A stretch of 64,000 nucleotides of DNA from Ruminiclostridium cellobioparum DSM 1351 = ATCC 15832 (GTDB taxonomy: Bacteria > Bacillota > Clostridia > Acetivibrionales > DSM-1351): NCBI RefSeq assembly GCF_000621505.1, contig NZ_KK211295.1, positions 1 through 64,000 on the forward strand, in the 5' to 3' direction. Position numbers and translations under genes: made by a program. Shown here in pieces: positions 10,398-21,400 of this stretch (position 1 is the first letter of the stretch; the number at the start of each line of letters is the position of its first letter). Below the pieces are notes generated by a model that was not told the origin of the DNA, did no database searches, and saw only the letters and a program-made list of their open reading frames with translations.

Positions 10398-13300
10398 TTA
10401 AAAATTGAATTCAACCAGACCCTCACTGATTGAAGATGTGTCAGCCAAATTGCTCTTATAAAATCCAATGTCTTCTATTTTCACATTAATATCTTCTATT
10501 ATGGATTTTAGTATAGCAACGTAATGCATTACTATACTTTCGGCCGTCTCTCGTGAAAAAAGCTTCGTGCAATATTCCAGATAAATAAGCAGCTTATTAT
10601 CCAGTTCTTCCACATTTAACGTAATATCAAATTTTGAAATTCTGAAATCCACATTGATTCTGGAGAATTTCAGCCCATCGATATTAATATTTTTATTACC
10701 TGTATCCTGCATTGTAAAAACTGTTCTGTAGACAGGGTTGCTTCTTATATCCGTCCTCTTTACATCCAGCTTGTTCCACAGCAATTCAATCGGAAACTCC
10801 TGGTTCTCAACGGATTTTAGAACCAATTCCTTTATTTCAATCAAATATTCCTTGAATTTTTTGTCTCCTTTGGGATATGACCTGAGTGCAAGTACATTAA
10901 CAAACATGCCGATAATATTATACAGTTCGGCATGTTTTCTTCCCACAACAGGACAGCCTACAACTATATCCTCCTTCCCGGTATATCTTTGGAGCAAGGT
11001 ACCGTATGATGAAAACAGCATCATAAACAATGTGGTTTCGTTTTCCAGGGAAATTCTCTTCAAATCATTAGTTATAGCTTCATCAAGCTCATATGTTATC
11101 CTGTCTCCTTCAAAACTTTGAACTCTCTCTCTTGGATAATCGGTAGGTAAATTTAAAACTGGTATTGAGCCTGATAACATCTTTAGCCAGTACTCTTCCT
11201 GTTTCTTTATTCTATCGGACTCCAACAGGTCAAGTTGCCAGCTTACGTAATCTCTATACTGGACTTTAATTTCGGGCAGTTGGATTCCCTGGTAGATATT
11301 AATAAAATCATTTATTAATATGGTGATCGACACACCGTCAAACACAATATGATGTACATCACATATTAGTATGTGCCTGTCTTCGGAGACTTTTGCAAGT
11401 CCTAATCTGGCCAGCGGAGCTGAATTTAAGTCAAATGGCCGGATAAAACCGTTTATTATTTCGTTTTCCTGTCCCTCTTCAGCTTGAAAATATAATATTG
11501 GACATTCTACCGATGCATTAACCTTTTGATATACTTCCCCTTCTTTTTCCTCAAATGATGCCCTTAACATCTCATGCCTTTTGATTAGCGTGTTCCAGGT
11601 TCTCTCCAATCTCTCGGTATCGATAACTCCTTCCACAGCCATTGCAAGTGGTACATTATAAGAGATGTTGTCATTTTCGGTTTGGCAAATCATATAAATA
11701 CTCTTTTGAGCCGGGGATAATGCACAATATTCTTTTCTTTCCGCAGGCTCTATGGCAAAAAAGCTGCTGTGTACCAGTGAAGATAAATGCTCTGCCAATC
11801 CTTTAATTGTTTGATTATTAAAAATATCTGCAAGCTTTATCTCAACATCAAACTCTTTATGAATTTCCAATGCCAAAATAATTGCATTCAGTGAATGTCC
11901 TCCGGATTCGAAAAAATTATTGTGTACACTGATGCTTTTGCATCCCAGAACTTTTTCCCATATCACAGAAAGTCTTTTCTCAATTTCACTTTTTGGAGCT
12001 TCATGACCGTCAGATGCGGTTGAAGTTCTGTCTGGAGCCGGTAATGATTTTCTGTCTATTTTTCCATTCTGCGTCAAGGGCATATTTTCAAGTTGAATTA
12101 TGAAAGCAGGTACCATATATTCGGGGAGTTCCCTTAACAAGGTCTGTTTTAATTCTTCGGCAATTATCTTTTCATCACCGATAACATATGCACACAGCAG
12201 CTTATTCTGTGTTGCATCTTCCTTAACTGTAACTGCAGCTTCTTTTATCCTGTCGTCTTTTAGCAATAGAGTTTCAATTTCGCCTGGTTCTATCCTATAC
12301 CCTCTGATTTTCACCTGATTATCCATTCTGCCTATGATCTCTATATCCCCATTTTCTTTCCATCTGGCAAAGTCCCCCGTCCTATACAACTGTTCATTTA
12401 GAAATGGGAATTGGATAAACTTTTCCCTGGTTAATCCTTCATTATTTAAATAACCTCTTGCAAGTGAATCCCCTGCAATGCACAGCTCTCCAGGGATTCC
12501 AACAGGCTGTATGTTATTGTCCCTGTTTAAAATGTAAATCCTAGTATTTACTATCGGCTTTCCAACAGTTACATCATTCTCAGCAGTTAAATCCTTGATT
12601 GTTGACCAAACGGTCGTTTCTGTCGGACCGTAGAGATTGAATATTTTTGATTTATAAATTTTTTTTAGCTTTTCCAACAGCACTTTCGGGAATGTTTCCC
12701 CACCCACTAATAGATTTCTGATGTTTTTCAAGAAAGATGTATCTTCGCTGCTGATCAAAGCATTCAGTCTTGATGGCGTCATTTGTACTATATCTATCCT
12801 GTCATTCCCTATCAATTTACCCAGTAACCGTGTATCCTTCTGTTGCTCTTTATTTGCCAGAATTATTTTCATGCCTTTTGCAAGGGGAATCAACGTCTCA
12901 AGAATGAATATATCAAAAGATATAGTTGTGACTGCAAGTATCGTATTGCCATTTGAAAAATCTATTTGGTCCGATAATCCTTTTATTAAATTACTCACTG
13001 CTCTGTTTCTAATCATCACACCCTTAGGGTTTCCGGTTGAGCCCGAGGTATATATTACATAGGCAAGTTCTTCCGGATTATCCGGCACACAGATGTTTGA
13101 ATCTTCCCTCTCATATATGCTGCTATCATTAATCTCAAGAATGTGCACTCCATTTTCTTTGTCTTTACGCCTTTGAACAAATTTATTATCCGCCAATAGC
13201 AGTTTGATTCTGCTGTCATTAATCATATAATCAACTCGTTTGTCAGGATAATCAGGGTCTATTGGCAAAAAAGCACCTCCAGCCTTTAGAATTCCCAGCA

Positions 13301-16300
13301 ATCCCACAATCATCTCTATTGACCTTTCAACAGAGATTCCTATCAGGCTGTTATTTTCTGTGCCTTTTTCGATCAATGCTCTTGCAACCTGGTTAGCCTT
13401 CCGGTTTAAATCACCATATGTCAAACATTCATTGTTAAATGTTATAGCAACTCTGTCTGGTGTTTTTTTTACCTGTTCCTCAAATAATAGCCGAAGTGTT
13501 TTATCTGCCGGATAATCCGTTTTAGTATTATTAAACATATTTATTATTTGCTCTTTTTCTTTTTCCGTTGCCAACTCAATCTGATAAAGTTCAATTTGGG
13601 GATTTTCAAGTATCTGCCGTAAAATATGTAAAAACCGCTCCGTCATTCTCATGACAGTTTCAGGCATAAAAAGTCCGGTACAATATTCAAGGTTAAAATT
13701 GATCTTATCATTGGTTTTAATAGCTGTAAGGTATAAATCAAAATCGGTTTTCTTTGTCTTAAACTGATAATGATTTATTTCCAGCCCATGTATATCAATT
13801 TTGTTTGAATTATCCTCATAGTATGAGAACATTACATCAACAAGAACATTTCTACTTGCATCCCTTTTCACATTTATTTTTTCAACCAGTCTGTCAAATT
13901 GATAATCCTGATTTTCAAAAGCTCTCAATGTAAATTGCCGGACTTCTTCCAAAAAACCTATAAAAGTTTTATTTCCTGCAGGATAATTTCTCATAGGTAA
14001 TGTATTGACAAACATCCCTACCACATTCTCCAAATCAGCATGATTTCTTCTTGAGACCGGTGAACCAATAACAATATCCTTCTTATCTGTACACTTTGAT
14101 AAAAATATATTAAACGCTGCAATTAAAATCATATACATGGTTGAGCCTGTATTCTTAGCTAATGCACTTAGAGCAGCAACCATTTCACTCTGCGCTTCAA
14201 AAGAGAAACTATCTCCTTCAATATTTTTCCTTGATGGCCTTGGGTAGTCTGTGGGTATATCCAGGACCGGTATTTCATCTTTATAAACTTCTGCCCAGAA
14301 TTTCTCAGACTTTTCGCTATAATTCAAATCATATATTTTATTTTCCCATTCGGAGTAATCTTGATATTGGGTCTTTACTTCAGGTAATGATGCTCCATTG
14401 TACAGTTGTGTAAACTCTTTTAATAGAAGTTCCATAGATAAACCATCAACGATAATATGATGGGCATCAAAAATCAAAATATGCTTTTTATCGCCAACGG
14501 TCATCAGCCCCACTCTAAATAGTGGAGCTGTTTTCAAGTCATATTGTTTTATAAATCCGGTGACAGTTTCATCAACATCACCCTCCGGAAGTTCAAAAAA
14601 TATTCTTTCAAAGTCTATTTGCTCATTTATCTTTTGAAGTATATGTCCGTCAATAAATTCGAAAGAAGTCCTAAGTGAATTATGCCTTTTAACAATTTGC
14701 TCAATTGCCGTCTTGACCGAAAAAATATTCAGATCACCTTCAATATCAACAACATGGGTAATATTATAAGCAACACTATTGTAGTCCAACTGTTCCAGTG
14801 TATACATCCACTTTTGAGCAGCCGACACAGGGTAGTACTCACGCCGCCCAACTGAAATTACAGGAGTGAATGTGCCGGGCTTGTCTCTCTGAATATATTC
14901 AGATATTTCCTTGATCGTCGGCATTTCAAAAAATTTCGTCACACTTAATTCTATGTTCAGCTCTTTATGTAATCGCAGTACAAACCTTGCTGCACTTAAA
15001 GAATGACCACCAAAATCAAAAAAATTATCATCCACGCCTATAGTTTCTACGTTTAATATATCTTTCCAAATTTCAGCAATTTTTTCTTCACTCTTATTCC
15101 TTGCCTCATAATACCTGGTGTCCGTTTCCCTGCTAAACATTGGTTCCGGCAGAGCTTTTCTATCAATTTTCCCGTTTGGGGTGAGAGGTATTCTGTCTAT
15201 TTGAGCAAAATACGAAGGAACCATATAATCAGGTAATTCCTTAGATAAGTATTTTTTAATATAAGCTGCAGAAATTCTCTGATCAGCCACAAAACAGCAG
15301 TACAGCTCTGCACTGTTCAGCATGCTTTTATTATCAGCAATTTCAAGAATAGTCACTACAGCTTCCTTTACAGAATCAATTTGTGAAACCTTTTTTTCTA
15401 TTTCTCCCAGCTCAATCCTATATCCTCTTATTTTTACCTGAGTATCTTTTCTTCCCAAGGATTCTATATCCCCGCCGGGCAGCCACCTGCCAAAATCCCC
15501 GGTTCTATAAAATTTCCCACCCGGGATAAAGGGATTATCCATAAACTTCTCATTAGTGATGTCATCTTTTCGGTAGTACCCCCTTGCAAGGCCATACCCC
15601 GAAATATATATTTCTCCGGTAACCCCCACCGGTAATAGTTTTTTCCTCCTATCAAGGATGAACACCTGTGTGTTTGCTATAGGGCACCCGATACTGATTT
15701 CATTTGCTCCTGTTATATCTTTAACCGTTGAAAAAACTGTTGTTTCGGTAGGCCCATATGCATTATAAAGCCTTCCCCTGAATTGCCGCTTGAGTTTCTC
15801 AAACAGGGTTTTCGGGAAAGCTTCTCCGCCAAGTATGATTTCGGTGATCTCATCAAGAAACTCAACTGTTTCACTGCCGTATACCAGCATACTGAATAAT
15901 GATGGAGTCATTTGTAGCACTTGAACCTTGTTTTCAACAATTAATCTGGCCAACAGTTTGGAATCCTTTTGCTGTTGGTCGTTTGCAAGAACAATTTCCA
16001 TACCCTGCACAAGCGGAAGTAAAGTTTCAAAAACAAACATATCAAAAGACATTGATGTTGCAGATAAAACAATTTTTCCCGCTGAAAATTTAATTTTATC
16101 TGTAAAGCCATTAATAAAATTAACTACTGACCTATTCTCAATCATTACCCCCTTGGGAGTTCCTGTAGACCCCGATGTATAAATCAAATACGCCAAATCT
16201 TCAGGAAGGCACTCATTTTCGATATTGATGCCTGATTCTGCATATAGGTTCTCATCATCAATAATCAACTTTTCAAATTCAAACTCAATTTTTTCTCCTA

Positions 16301-18011
16301 TATTTTTTTGAATTAAAAGAATCTTTGTATTGCTGTCCTTCAGCATGTATTTTATACGTTGGGCAGGATAGCTAGGGTCTATTGGAAGATAGGCTCCTCC
16401 AGCCTTTAGAATGCCTAATATTCCGATTAGCATTTCAAAAGATCGCTTAACCATAATGCCGACAATTGTACCTTTGCTGATTCCCTTCTGCCTTAATACC
16501 TTTGCCAGACAATCTGCTTTATAATTTAGTTCCCTATATGTCAACCTTTTATTTTCAAATACTATGGACGTACTTTCAGGTGATTTTTTAACCTGCTCTT
16601 CGAACAGCTCGGCAATTGTTTTATCCGGGTACGCAATCCGGGTATCATTGAATCCATTAATAATTTCCTCTCTCTCTCTATCCGTCAATATTTCAATTTC
16701 TTCTATTTTTATATCAGTGTTTTCTATAATTTGTAAAATTATCTGTCTAAAATGCCCTTCGAGTCTGTTTATGGTATCGTAATCATACATTGCAGAATTA
16801 TAACTGATTTTTATACCCAGTCCCTTATTATGAGTTATTTCTATGCTAAAATCATATCCTGTATTTTCTTTTATTTTCAGATTCCCGATTTTAAATTCCA
16901 AATTGTTGGATTTAATTGCTTCACCTAGATTTTTTTCAAATGACACATTCTGAAATGTTACAATATGGTTAAACAGCTCTCCTTTTTGCTTAACAGAATG
17001 CACTTCATAAAAAGGGATATGTTCATATGTTCTAAGTTCTATCAGAGATTTATGTACTTGTTGCAGCAATTCTGAAAATGGCTGTTGATATTTAAAACTT
17101 ATCCTTATTGGAACAATATTCAGGAAAAGTCCTACTGCATTTTCAATCCCGGGAATATCGGTAGGTCTCACCGCAACTACAGAACCGAAAACCACATCAT
17201 TCGTATCATTATATTTTGCCAGCAATATTCCCCATACTGTCTGTAGAACTGCATTTAATGTAACGGCATTACCAAAGGCTATTTTTTTTAACTGTTCGGT
17301 TTTATCCTCTGCCAATAGAAATCTGTAATCTTCCAACTCGGAATTTCCATCAGCATTCTGATTCAATCCTGGAAAATATGTCATTTCATTAAAGCCTTTT
17401 AAATGATTTATCCAGAATTCCTCCTGCTTTCTATCATTCCTTTCATACCATTCTATAAAATCCTTATATGGAAGGGCTTTCTGTAATAAAACCGGCCTAT
17501 TTTCTTTCAATGCCGAATAAGTATACATCAACTCATTTAATATAATATTGAGCGACCAACCGTCGGCAATAATATGGTGGTAGCTGCAAATCACATTGTA
17601 TTTCTCGTCATCCACTTTAAATACGGATATTTTGATAAGTAAATCTTTTGTTATGTCGAATCCTTTTTCAATATCTTTCCCACTGGCCGCTTCTATACTT
17701 AACTTCTTAACACTCTCTTCCAATCTGGAAATATCCTCATAAAAGATGCGCGCATACCTCTCCTTTAGAACTACCTGCCTGGGCCTTTGTACCTTTTTAT
17801 ATATAAAAACTGTTCTTAAAATATCGTATCTTGCTATAAGTCTATTGAAACATTCCTGAAACAGTTCAATATCCAAATTCCCATTTATATAAAAAGTTAA
17901 TTGGTTTACAAAAGCTTTTCCCTTTCCTTCATATGTAACAAAATTATATAGCATAACTTCCTGCATCGGAGAAAGTGGATAAATTACTTCTATTTCATTA
18001 GGTTTATTCAT
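10398..18011 (-). CDS. Non-ribosomal peptide synthetase, C-A-T-C-A(Gly)-T-C
   Basis: 2537 residues; the ATG follows AGGAGGTG. Domains: C1 (YPLSPMQE near 10, HHIIADG near 147), A1 (TSGSTG near 615), T1 (GGHSL near 1003), C2 (HHIIVDG near 1188), A2 (near 1659), T2 (GGHSL near 2035) and a terminal C3 (HHIVFDG near 2222), ending after the C lobe. C1 begins like D-CL/dual condensation domains, which fits acceptance from the FAAL protein that ends in an epimerase. The A2 pocket reads DILQLGLVW, almost the standard Gly code. A1 reads DMFQIGAVF, related to Gly-type codes but not assignable. The free C-terminal C domain must act on the first A-T of another protein, most simply the downstream NRPS, which starts with half a C domain. 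Substrate calls are inference from hand alignment. Confidence 0.95.
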   Translation of the reverse strand: MNKPNEIEVIYPLSPMQEVMLYNFVTYEGKGKAFVNQLTFYINGNLDIELFQECFNRLIARYDILRTVFIYKKVQRPRQVVLKERYARIFYEDISRLEESVKKLSIEAASGKDIEKGFDITKDLLIKISVFKVDDEKYNVICSYHHIIADGWSLNIILNELMYTYSALKENRPVLLQKALPYKDFIEWYERNDRKQEEFWINHLKGFNEMTYFPGLNQNADGNSELEDYRFLLAEDKTEQLKKIAFGNAVTLNAVLQTVWGILLAKYNDTNDVVFGSVVAVRPTDIPGIENAVGLFLNIVPIRISFKYQQPFSELLQQVHKSLIELRTYEHIPFYEVHSVKQKGELFNHIVTFQNVSFEKNLGEAIKSNNLEFKIGNLKIKENTGYDFSIEITHNKGLGIKISYNSAMYDYDTINRLEGHFRQIILQIIENTDIKIEEIEILTDREREEIINGFNDTRIAYPDKTIAELFEEQVKKSPESTSIVFENKRLTYRELNYKADCLAKVLRQKGISKGTIVGIMVKRSFEMLIGILGILKAGGAYLPIDPSYPAQRIKYMLKDSNTKILLIQKNIGEKIEFEFEKLIIDDENLYAESGINIENECLPEDLAYLIYTSGSTGTPKGVMIENRSVVNFINGFTDKIKFSAGKIVLSATSMSFDMFVFETLLPLVQGMEIVLANDQQQKDSKLLARLIVENKVQVLQMTPSLFSMLVYGSETVEFLDEITEIILGGEAFPKTLFEKLKRQFRGRLYNAYGPTETTVFSTVKDITGANEISIGCPIANTQVFILDRRKKLLPVGVTGEIYISGYGLARGYYRKDDITNEKFMDNPFIPGGKFYRTGDFGRWLPGGDIESLGRKDTQVKIRGYRIELGEIEKKVSQIDSVKEAVVTILEIADNKSMLNSAELYCCFVADQRISAAYIKKYLSKELPDYMVPSYFAQIDRIPLTPNGKIDRKALPEPMFSRETDTRYYEARNKSEEKIAEIWKDILNVETIGVDDNFFDFGGHSLSAARFVLRLHKELNIELSVTKFFEMPTIKEISEYIQRDKPGTFTPVISVGRREYYPVSAAQKWMYTLEQLDYNSVAYNITHVVDIEGDLNIFSVKTAIEQIVKRHNSLRTSFEFIDGHILQKINEQIDFERIFFELPEGDVDETVTGFIKQYDLKTAPLFRVGLMTVGDKKHILIFDAHHIIVDGLSMELLLKEFTQLYNGASLPEVKTQYQDYSEWENKIYDLNYSEKSEKFWAEVYKDEIPVLDIPTDYPRPSRKNIEGDSFSFEAQSEMVAALSALAKNTGSTMYMILIAAFNIFLSKCTDKKDIVIGSPVSRRNHADLENVVGMFVNTLPMRNYPAGNKTFIGFLEEVRQFTLRAFENQDYQFDRLVEKINVKRDASRNVLVDVMFSYYEDNSNKIDIHGLEINHYQFKTKKTDFDLYLTAIKTNDKINFNLEYCTGLFMPETVMRMTERFLHILRQILENPQIELYQIELATEKEKEQIINMFNNTKTDYPADKTLRLLFEEQVKKTPDRVAITFNNECLTYGDLNRKANQVARALIEKGTENNSLIGISVERSIEMIVGLLGILKAGGAFLPIDPDYPDKRVDYMINDSRIKLLLADNKFVQRRKDKENGVHILEINDSSIYEREDSNICVPDNPEELAYVIYTSGSTGNPKGVMIRNRAVSNLIKGLSDQIDFSNGNTILAVTTISFDIFILETLIPLAKGMKIILANKEQQKDTRLLGKLIGNDRIDIVQMTPSRLNALISSEDTSFLKNIRNLLVGGETFPKVLLEKLKKIYKSKIFNLYGPTETTVWSTIKDLTAENDVTVGKPIVNTRIYILNRDNNIQPVGIPGELCIAGDSLARGYLNNEGLTREKFIQFPFLNEQLYRTGDFARWKENGDIEIIGRMDNQVKIRGYRIEPGEIETLLLKDDRIKEAAVTVKEDATQNKLLCAYVIGDEKIIAEELKQTLLRELPEYMVPAFIIQLENMPLTQNGKIDRKSLPAPDRTSTASDGHEAPKSEIEKRLSVIWEKVLGCKSISVHNNFFESGGHSLNAIILALEIHKEFDVEIKLADIFNNQTIKGLAEHLSSLVHSSFFAIEPAERKEYCALSPAQKSIYMICQTENDNISYNVPLAMAVEGVIDTERLERTWNTLIKRHEMLRASFEEKEGEVYQKVNASVECPILYFQAEEGQENEIINGFIRPFDLNSAPLARLGLAKVSEDRHILICDVHHIVFDGVSITILINDFINIYQGIQLPEIKVQYRDYVSWQLDLLESDRIKKQEEYWLKMLSGSIPVLNLPTDYPRERVQSFEGDRITYELDEAITNDLKRISLENETTLFMMLFSSYGTLLQRYTGKEDIVVGCPVVGRKHAELYNIIGMFVNVLALRSYPKGDKKFKEYLIEIKELVLKSVENQEFPIELLWNKLDVKRTDIRSNPVYRTVFTMQDTGNKNINIDGLKFSRINVDFRISKFDITLNVEELDNKLLIYLEYCTKLFSRETAESIVMHYVAILKSIIEDINVKIEDIGFYKSNLADTSSISEGLVEFNF

Positions 18012-18051
18012 TTAACCTAAGCACCTCCTTTCATATATTTCAACCAAGTTG

Positions 18052-18417
18052 TTATCTTTTGTTTTGAATCTCCTTTATTTCATTTTTCTCTCCTACATAT
18101 ACCAGTGTAGGTTTATGATCCTTCAGTTCATCCTCATTCAGAAGTGCAAATGAAATAATAATTACCTTGTCCTCAACCTGAACCATCCTCGCCGCTGCTC
18201 CATTCAGACAGATAATTCCCGAACCCCTTTTGCCCGGTATAACATAAGTTTCAAAACGTAAACCATTATTTATATCAACTACCAAAACTTTTTCGTTTTC
18301 AATAATATCTGCATTTTCCATTAAATCCTCATCAATTGTTATAGAACCCACATAATTAAGATTTGCCTCGGTTACAACCGCACGATGAATTTTCGATTTT
18401 AACATTTCTCTGAACAT
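18052..18417 (-). CDS. panD: Aspartate 1-decarboxylase (pyruvoyl enzyme) inside the NRPS operon
   Basis: 121 residues, typical PanD length. The N-terminus [13 protein letters not shown] and the YVGSITID segment with the Gly24-Ser25 self-cleavage pair that makes the pyruvoyl cofactor are both present, as is the NGAAARM segment. The enzyme decarboxylates L-aspartate to beta-alanine in the cytoplasm. No panB or panC lies nearby. It sits 40 bp upstream of one NRPS gene and 46 bp downstream of another, in the same direction, so it is best read as a dedicated supplier of beta-alanine for the peptide. Two A domains in the 3450-aa NRPS of the same operon have beta-alanine-like pockets. RBS GAGGT precedes the ATG. 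The family call is firm; the dedicated role is inference. Confidence 0.92.
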   Translation of the reverse strand: MFREMLKSKIHRAVVTEANLNYVGSITIDEDLMENADIIENEKVLVVDINNGLRFETYVIPGKRGSGIICLNGAAARMVQVEDKVIIISFALLNEDELKDHKPTLVYVGEKNEIKEIQNKR

Positions 18418-18463
18418 TATTCTAACCTCACTAATTTTTTATAATATTAATAAAAACCATACT

Positions 18464-21400
18464 TTATATATCCTTTATTGCATCCAGTATGAACTCCAGT
18501 TCTTCAACCGTCAGCTGTTTGTCTCCCACATCCGAAGGCATCAGGATATTGGTTTCTAAATTTCCACAATGGTCCATTAATCTTTGCAAATTTCTATAAT
18601 AGCTTTGTATTAACTTTTCAATCTCCTCCCTTTCAATATCGATTTTGTTATAATTGATAATAATATGTAGTTCTTTATTTAAAGTCACACCAATTATATC
18701 CAACTTGTAAATACGTTCGGAGTTCTCGCTGAAGAAGGATTTCAGATCAAATTTTAAAAGGTTGAATATTTCATTTCCGGAACCTTCATCAAACTGCCCC
18801 AGATAATTAAACCCAATTTCAGGCTCCATGAATGATCCAACATTTTTGTTATTTTGGAGCCCGGCCATATACTTAAGAATGCCATAACCGGTTCCTTTTC
18901 TAGGTACATGCCTCACTTTTTCCTTCACATTCTTTATAACGTATGCCAAATCGTCGCTTCTTTCCACATTCAGAATTACGGGATATATGGCTGTAAACCA
19001 TCCGACGGTTCTCGTTATATTGATATCCTGAAGAATACCCTCCCTGCCATGACCTTCCACACTGACCGGTACGGTATTCCGTCCGCTCCATTCCTTGATT
19101 GCAAGTCCAAGAGCGGCAAGGAGAATCTCGGTTATTTCTGTGTTGTATGCCTTATTCACTTCTATCAAAAGTTTATTAGTATCATCTTTGTTAAGCGTAA
19201 TGGAAACACTATCGCCATCTCTTGCTATGCCATTTCTGCAGCAGTTACAATAAATGGACGCTGCACCATCCCTTTCAACACCTGACCAAAACTCGGTCTC
19301 GGATAACAATTCCTCACTTTGGGCATATTCATGGACTCTTTCCACCCAGTATTTAAAAGAATGAGTCTTCTTCTGAAATATAATCTGCTGTTTGTTTGCA
19401 GCTTGCTGATATCCCAGATAGAAGTCCTCAAGAATGATCCTTAATGAAATACCATCAATAATCAAGTGGTGAATAATTATTACCAGATAATCTTCCTTGG
19501 TTGTTTTAAAAAGACCAAGCTTGAACAACGGACCCTTAGACAGATCAACCTCGCCATGAAGCCTTTTGGTTTCATCTGCCATTAATTGTTCGTAATTTTC
19601 GCTTTGTCTGAAATCAAAAATATGTAAGCTCACCATTCCAGGAATATAAGATAAATTGTGCTGTGAAACACAGCCCTCCTGCACATCGAAGGTAATCCTT
19701 AACGCATCGTGGTGTTCGACAATTTTATTGAACACATCAAGAATTATCTGCTCATCAAATCCGTTTCTCGCGGAAAGTGAGACTGCTAAATTCCAATGGT
19801 GAATATCAGTAAATACTTTTGAAAAAAACCATTTTTGTGCCGGACTTAATTTTATGTCTCCGGTCACCTGTTCCTGACTGATTTGAATTTCCGCTTCTCT
19901 AACATGCTCGCTTAGGGTTTTTATGGTCTGATATCTTAATATATCCCTGACTTCCATCAGAAATTGATACTTTTGAAGTCTAGCCGAAATCTGGATAGCT
20001 TTAATAGAATCGCCGCCCAATTCAAAGAAGTTATCCTCAATGCCTATTTCATCGGCACCTAATGTTTCTGTCCAAACAGCAACAAGAGCCTCTTCTGTTT
20101 TATTTCTCGGTGGAACCGGAGCTTTTCTTTCCCGTTTCTCAAGACCTATAACAGGTTCCGGCATCCTTTTCCTGTCAATTTTTCCGTTTGAGTTTAACGG
20201 CAACTCTTCAAGTTGTATAAAGTACGTTGGAATCATGTAATGAGGCAACTTATCCGATAAGAAACTTCTAAGCTTATCTGGTTTTATTTCTTCATTAGAG
20301 GTAATGTAGGCACATAAAAACTTATTGCCACTTTCGTCAATTCTATCGATAACAACAGCGCTGTTCAGTGTACCGTATTCCAGAAGTGAACTTTCTATTT
20401 CTCCCAATTCGATCCTGTAACCTCTGATTTTAAGCTGGCTGTCTCTTCTTCCAAGGAACTCTATATACCCTTCTTTATGCAGTACACCGAAATCGCCGGT
20501 TCTGTATAGTCTGCCATATTCCAGATGATGTATAAAAGCCTTTTCTGTCTTTACAGGATCATTTACGTAACATTCAGCAACACCAACCCCACCTATGTAA
20601 ATCTCTCCCGGAACCTCCAGTGGGCAATGGGTCTTCTCGTTATTTAACACGTATATTTTCTGATTCGAAAGGGGTATCCCGTAAGGTATACTGGTCCATT
20701 TCTCATCGATTTCCTTTATAGGGTAGTAAATAGACCAGATGGAAGCTTCTGTGGCCCCGCCAAGGCTAATCACTTTAGTATCCGGCATGTAATTTTTTAT
20801 TCTCGCTGGTAAGTTAACGGGAATCCAATCACCACTTAATAATACAAGTCTTAAAGATGCATTCTTCAACCTATCTCCTGTATTATCCATCAATATGGAC
20901 ATTATCGCCGGAACTGAGTTCCATATCGTTACCCTTTTAGCAACAAGAGTATTATACAAATCATTTACATCTCTATGATCTTTAACAAGAACAAGAGTTG
21001 CACCTGCAGTTAACGTTCCGAAAATATCATAAACCGATAAATCAAAACACATTGATGATATACCCGCTATTCTGTCCTTTTCATTAACCCCGAATTTTCG
21101 GTTTATATCAATAATTGTATTTGCTACGGCAGCATGCTTTATTACAACACCCTTGGGTTTACCAGTACTGCCCGAGGTATATATCACATATGCAATGTCA
21201 TTAATACTGCCATCAATATTATTTAAAAATCCAACAGCTGATGATTCCACATATTCTGGAATCCTTTCCGGTTCAAGGACTGTCTTACAATTGCTGTTCT
21301 CTATAATATACCTTTTGCGTTCATCAGGATAATCCATATCAATCGGCACGTAAGCCGCCCCGGCCTTTAGTACTCCTAGAATATTTATTATGGTACGGGT

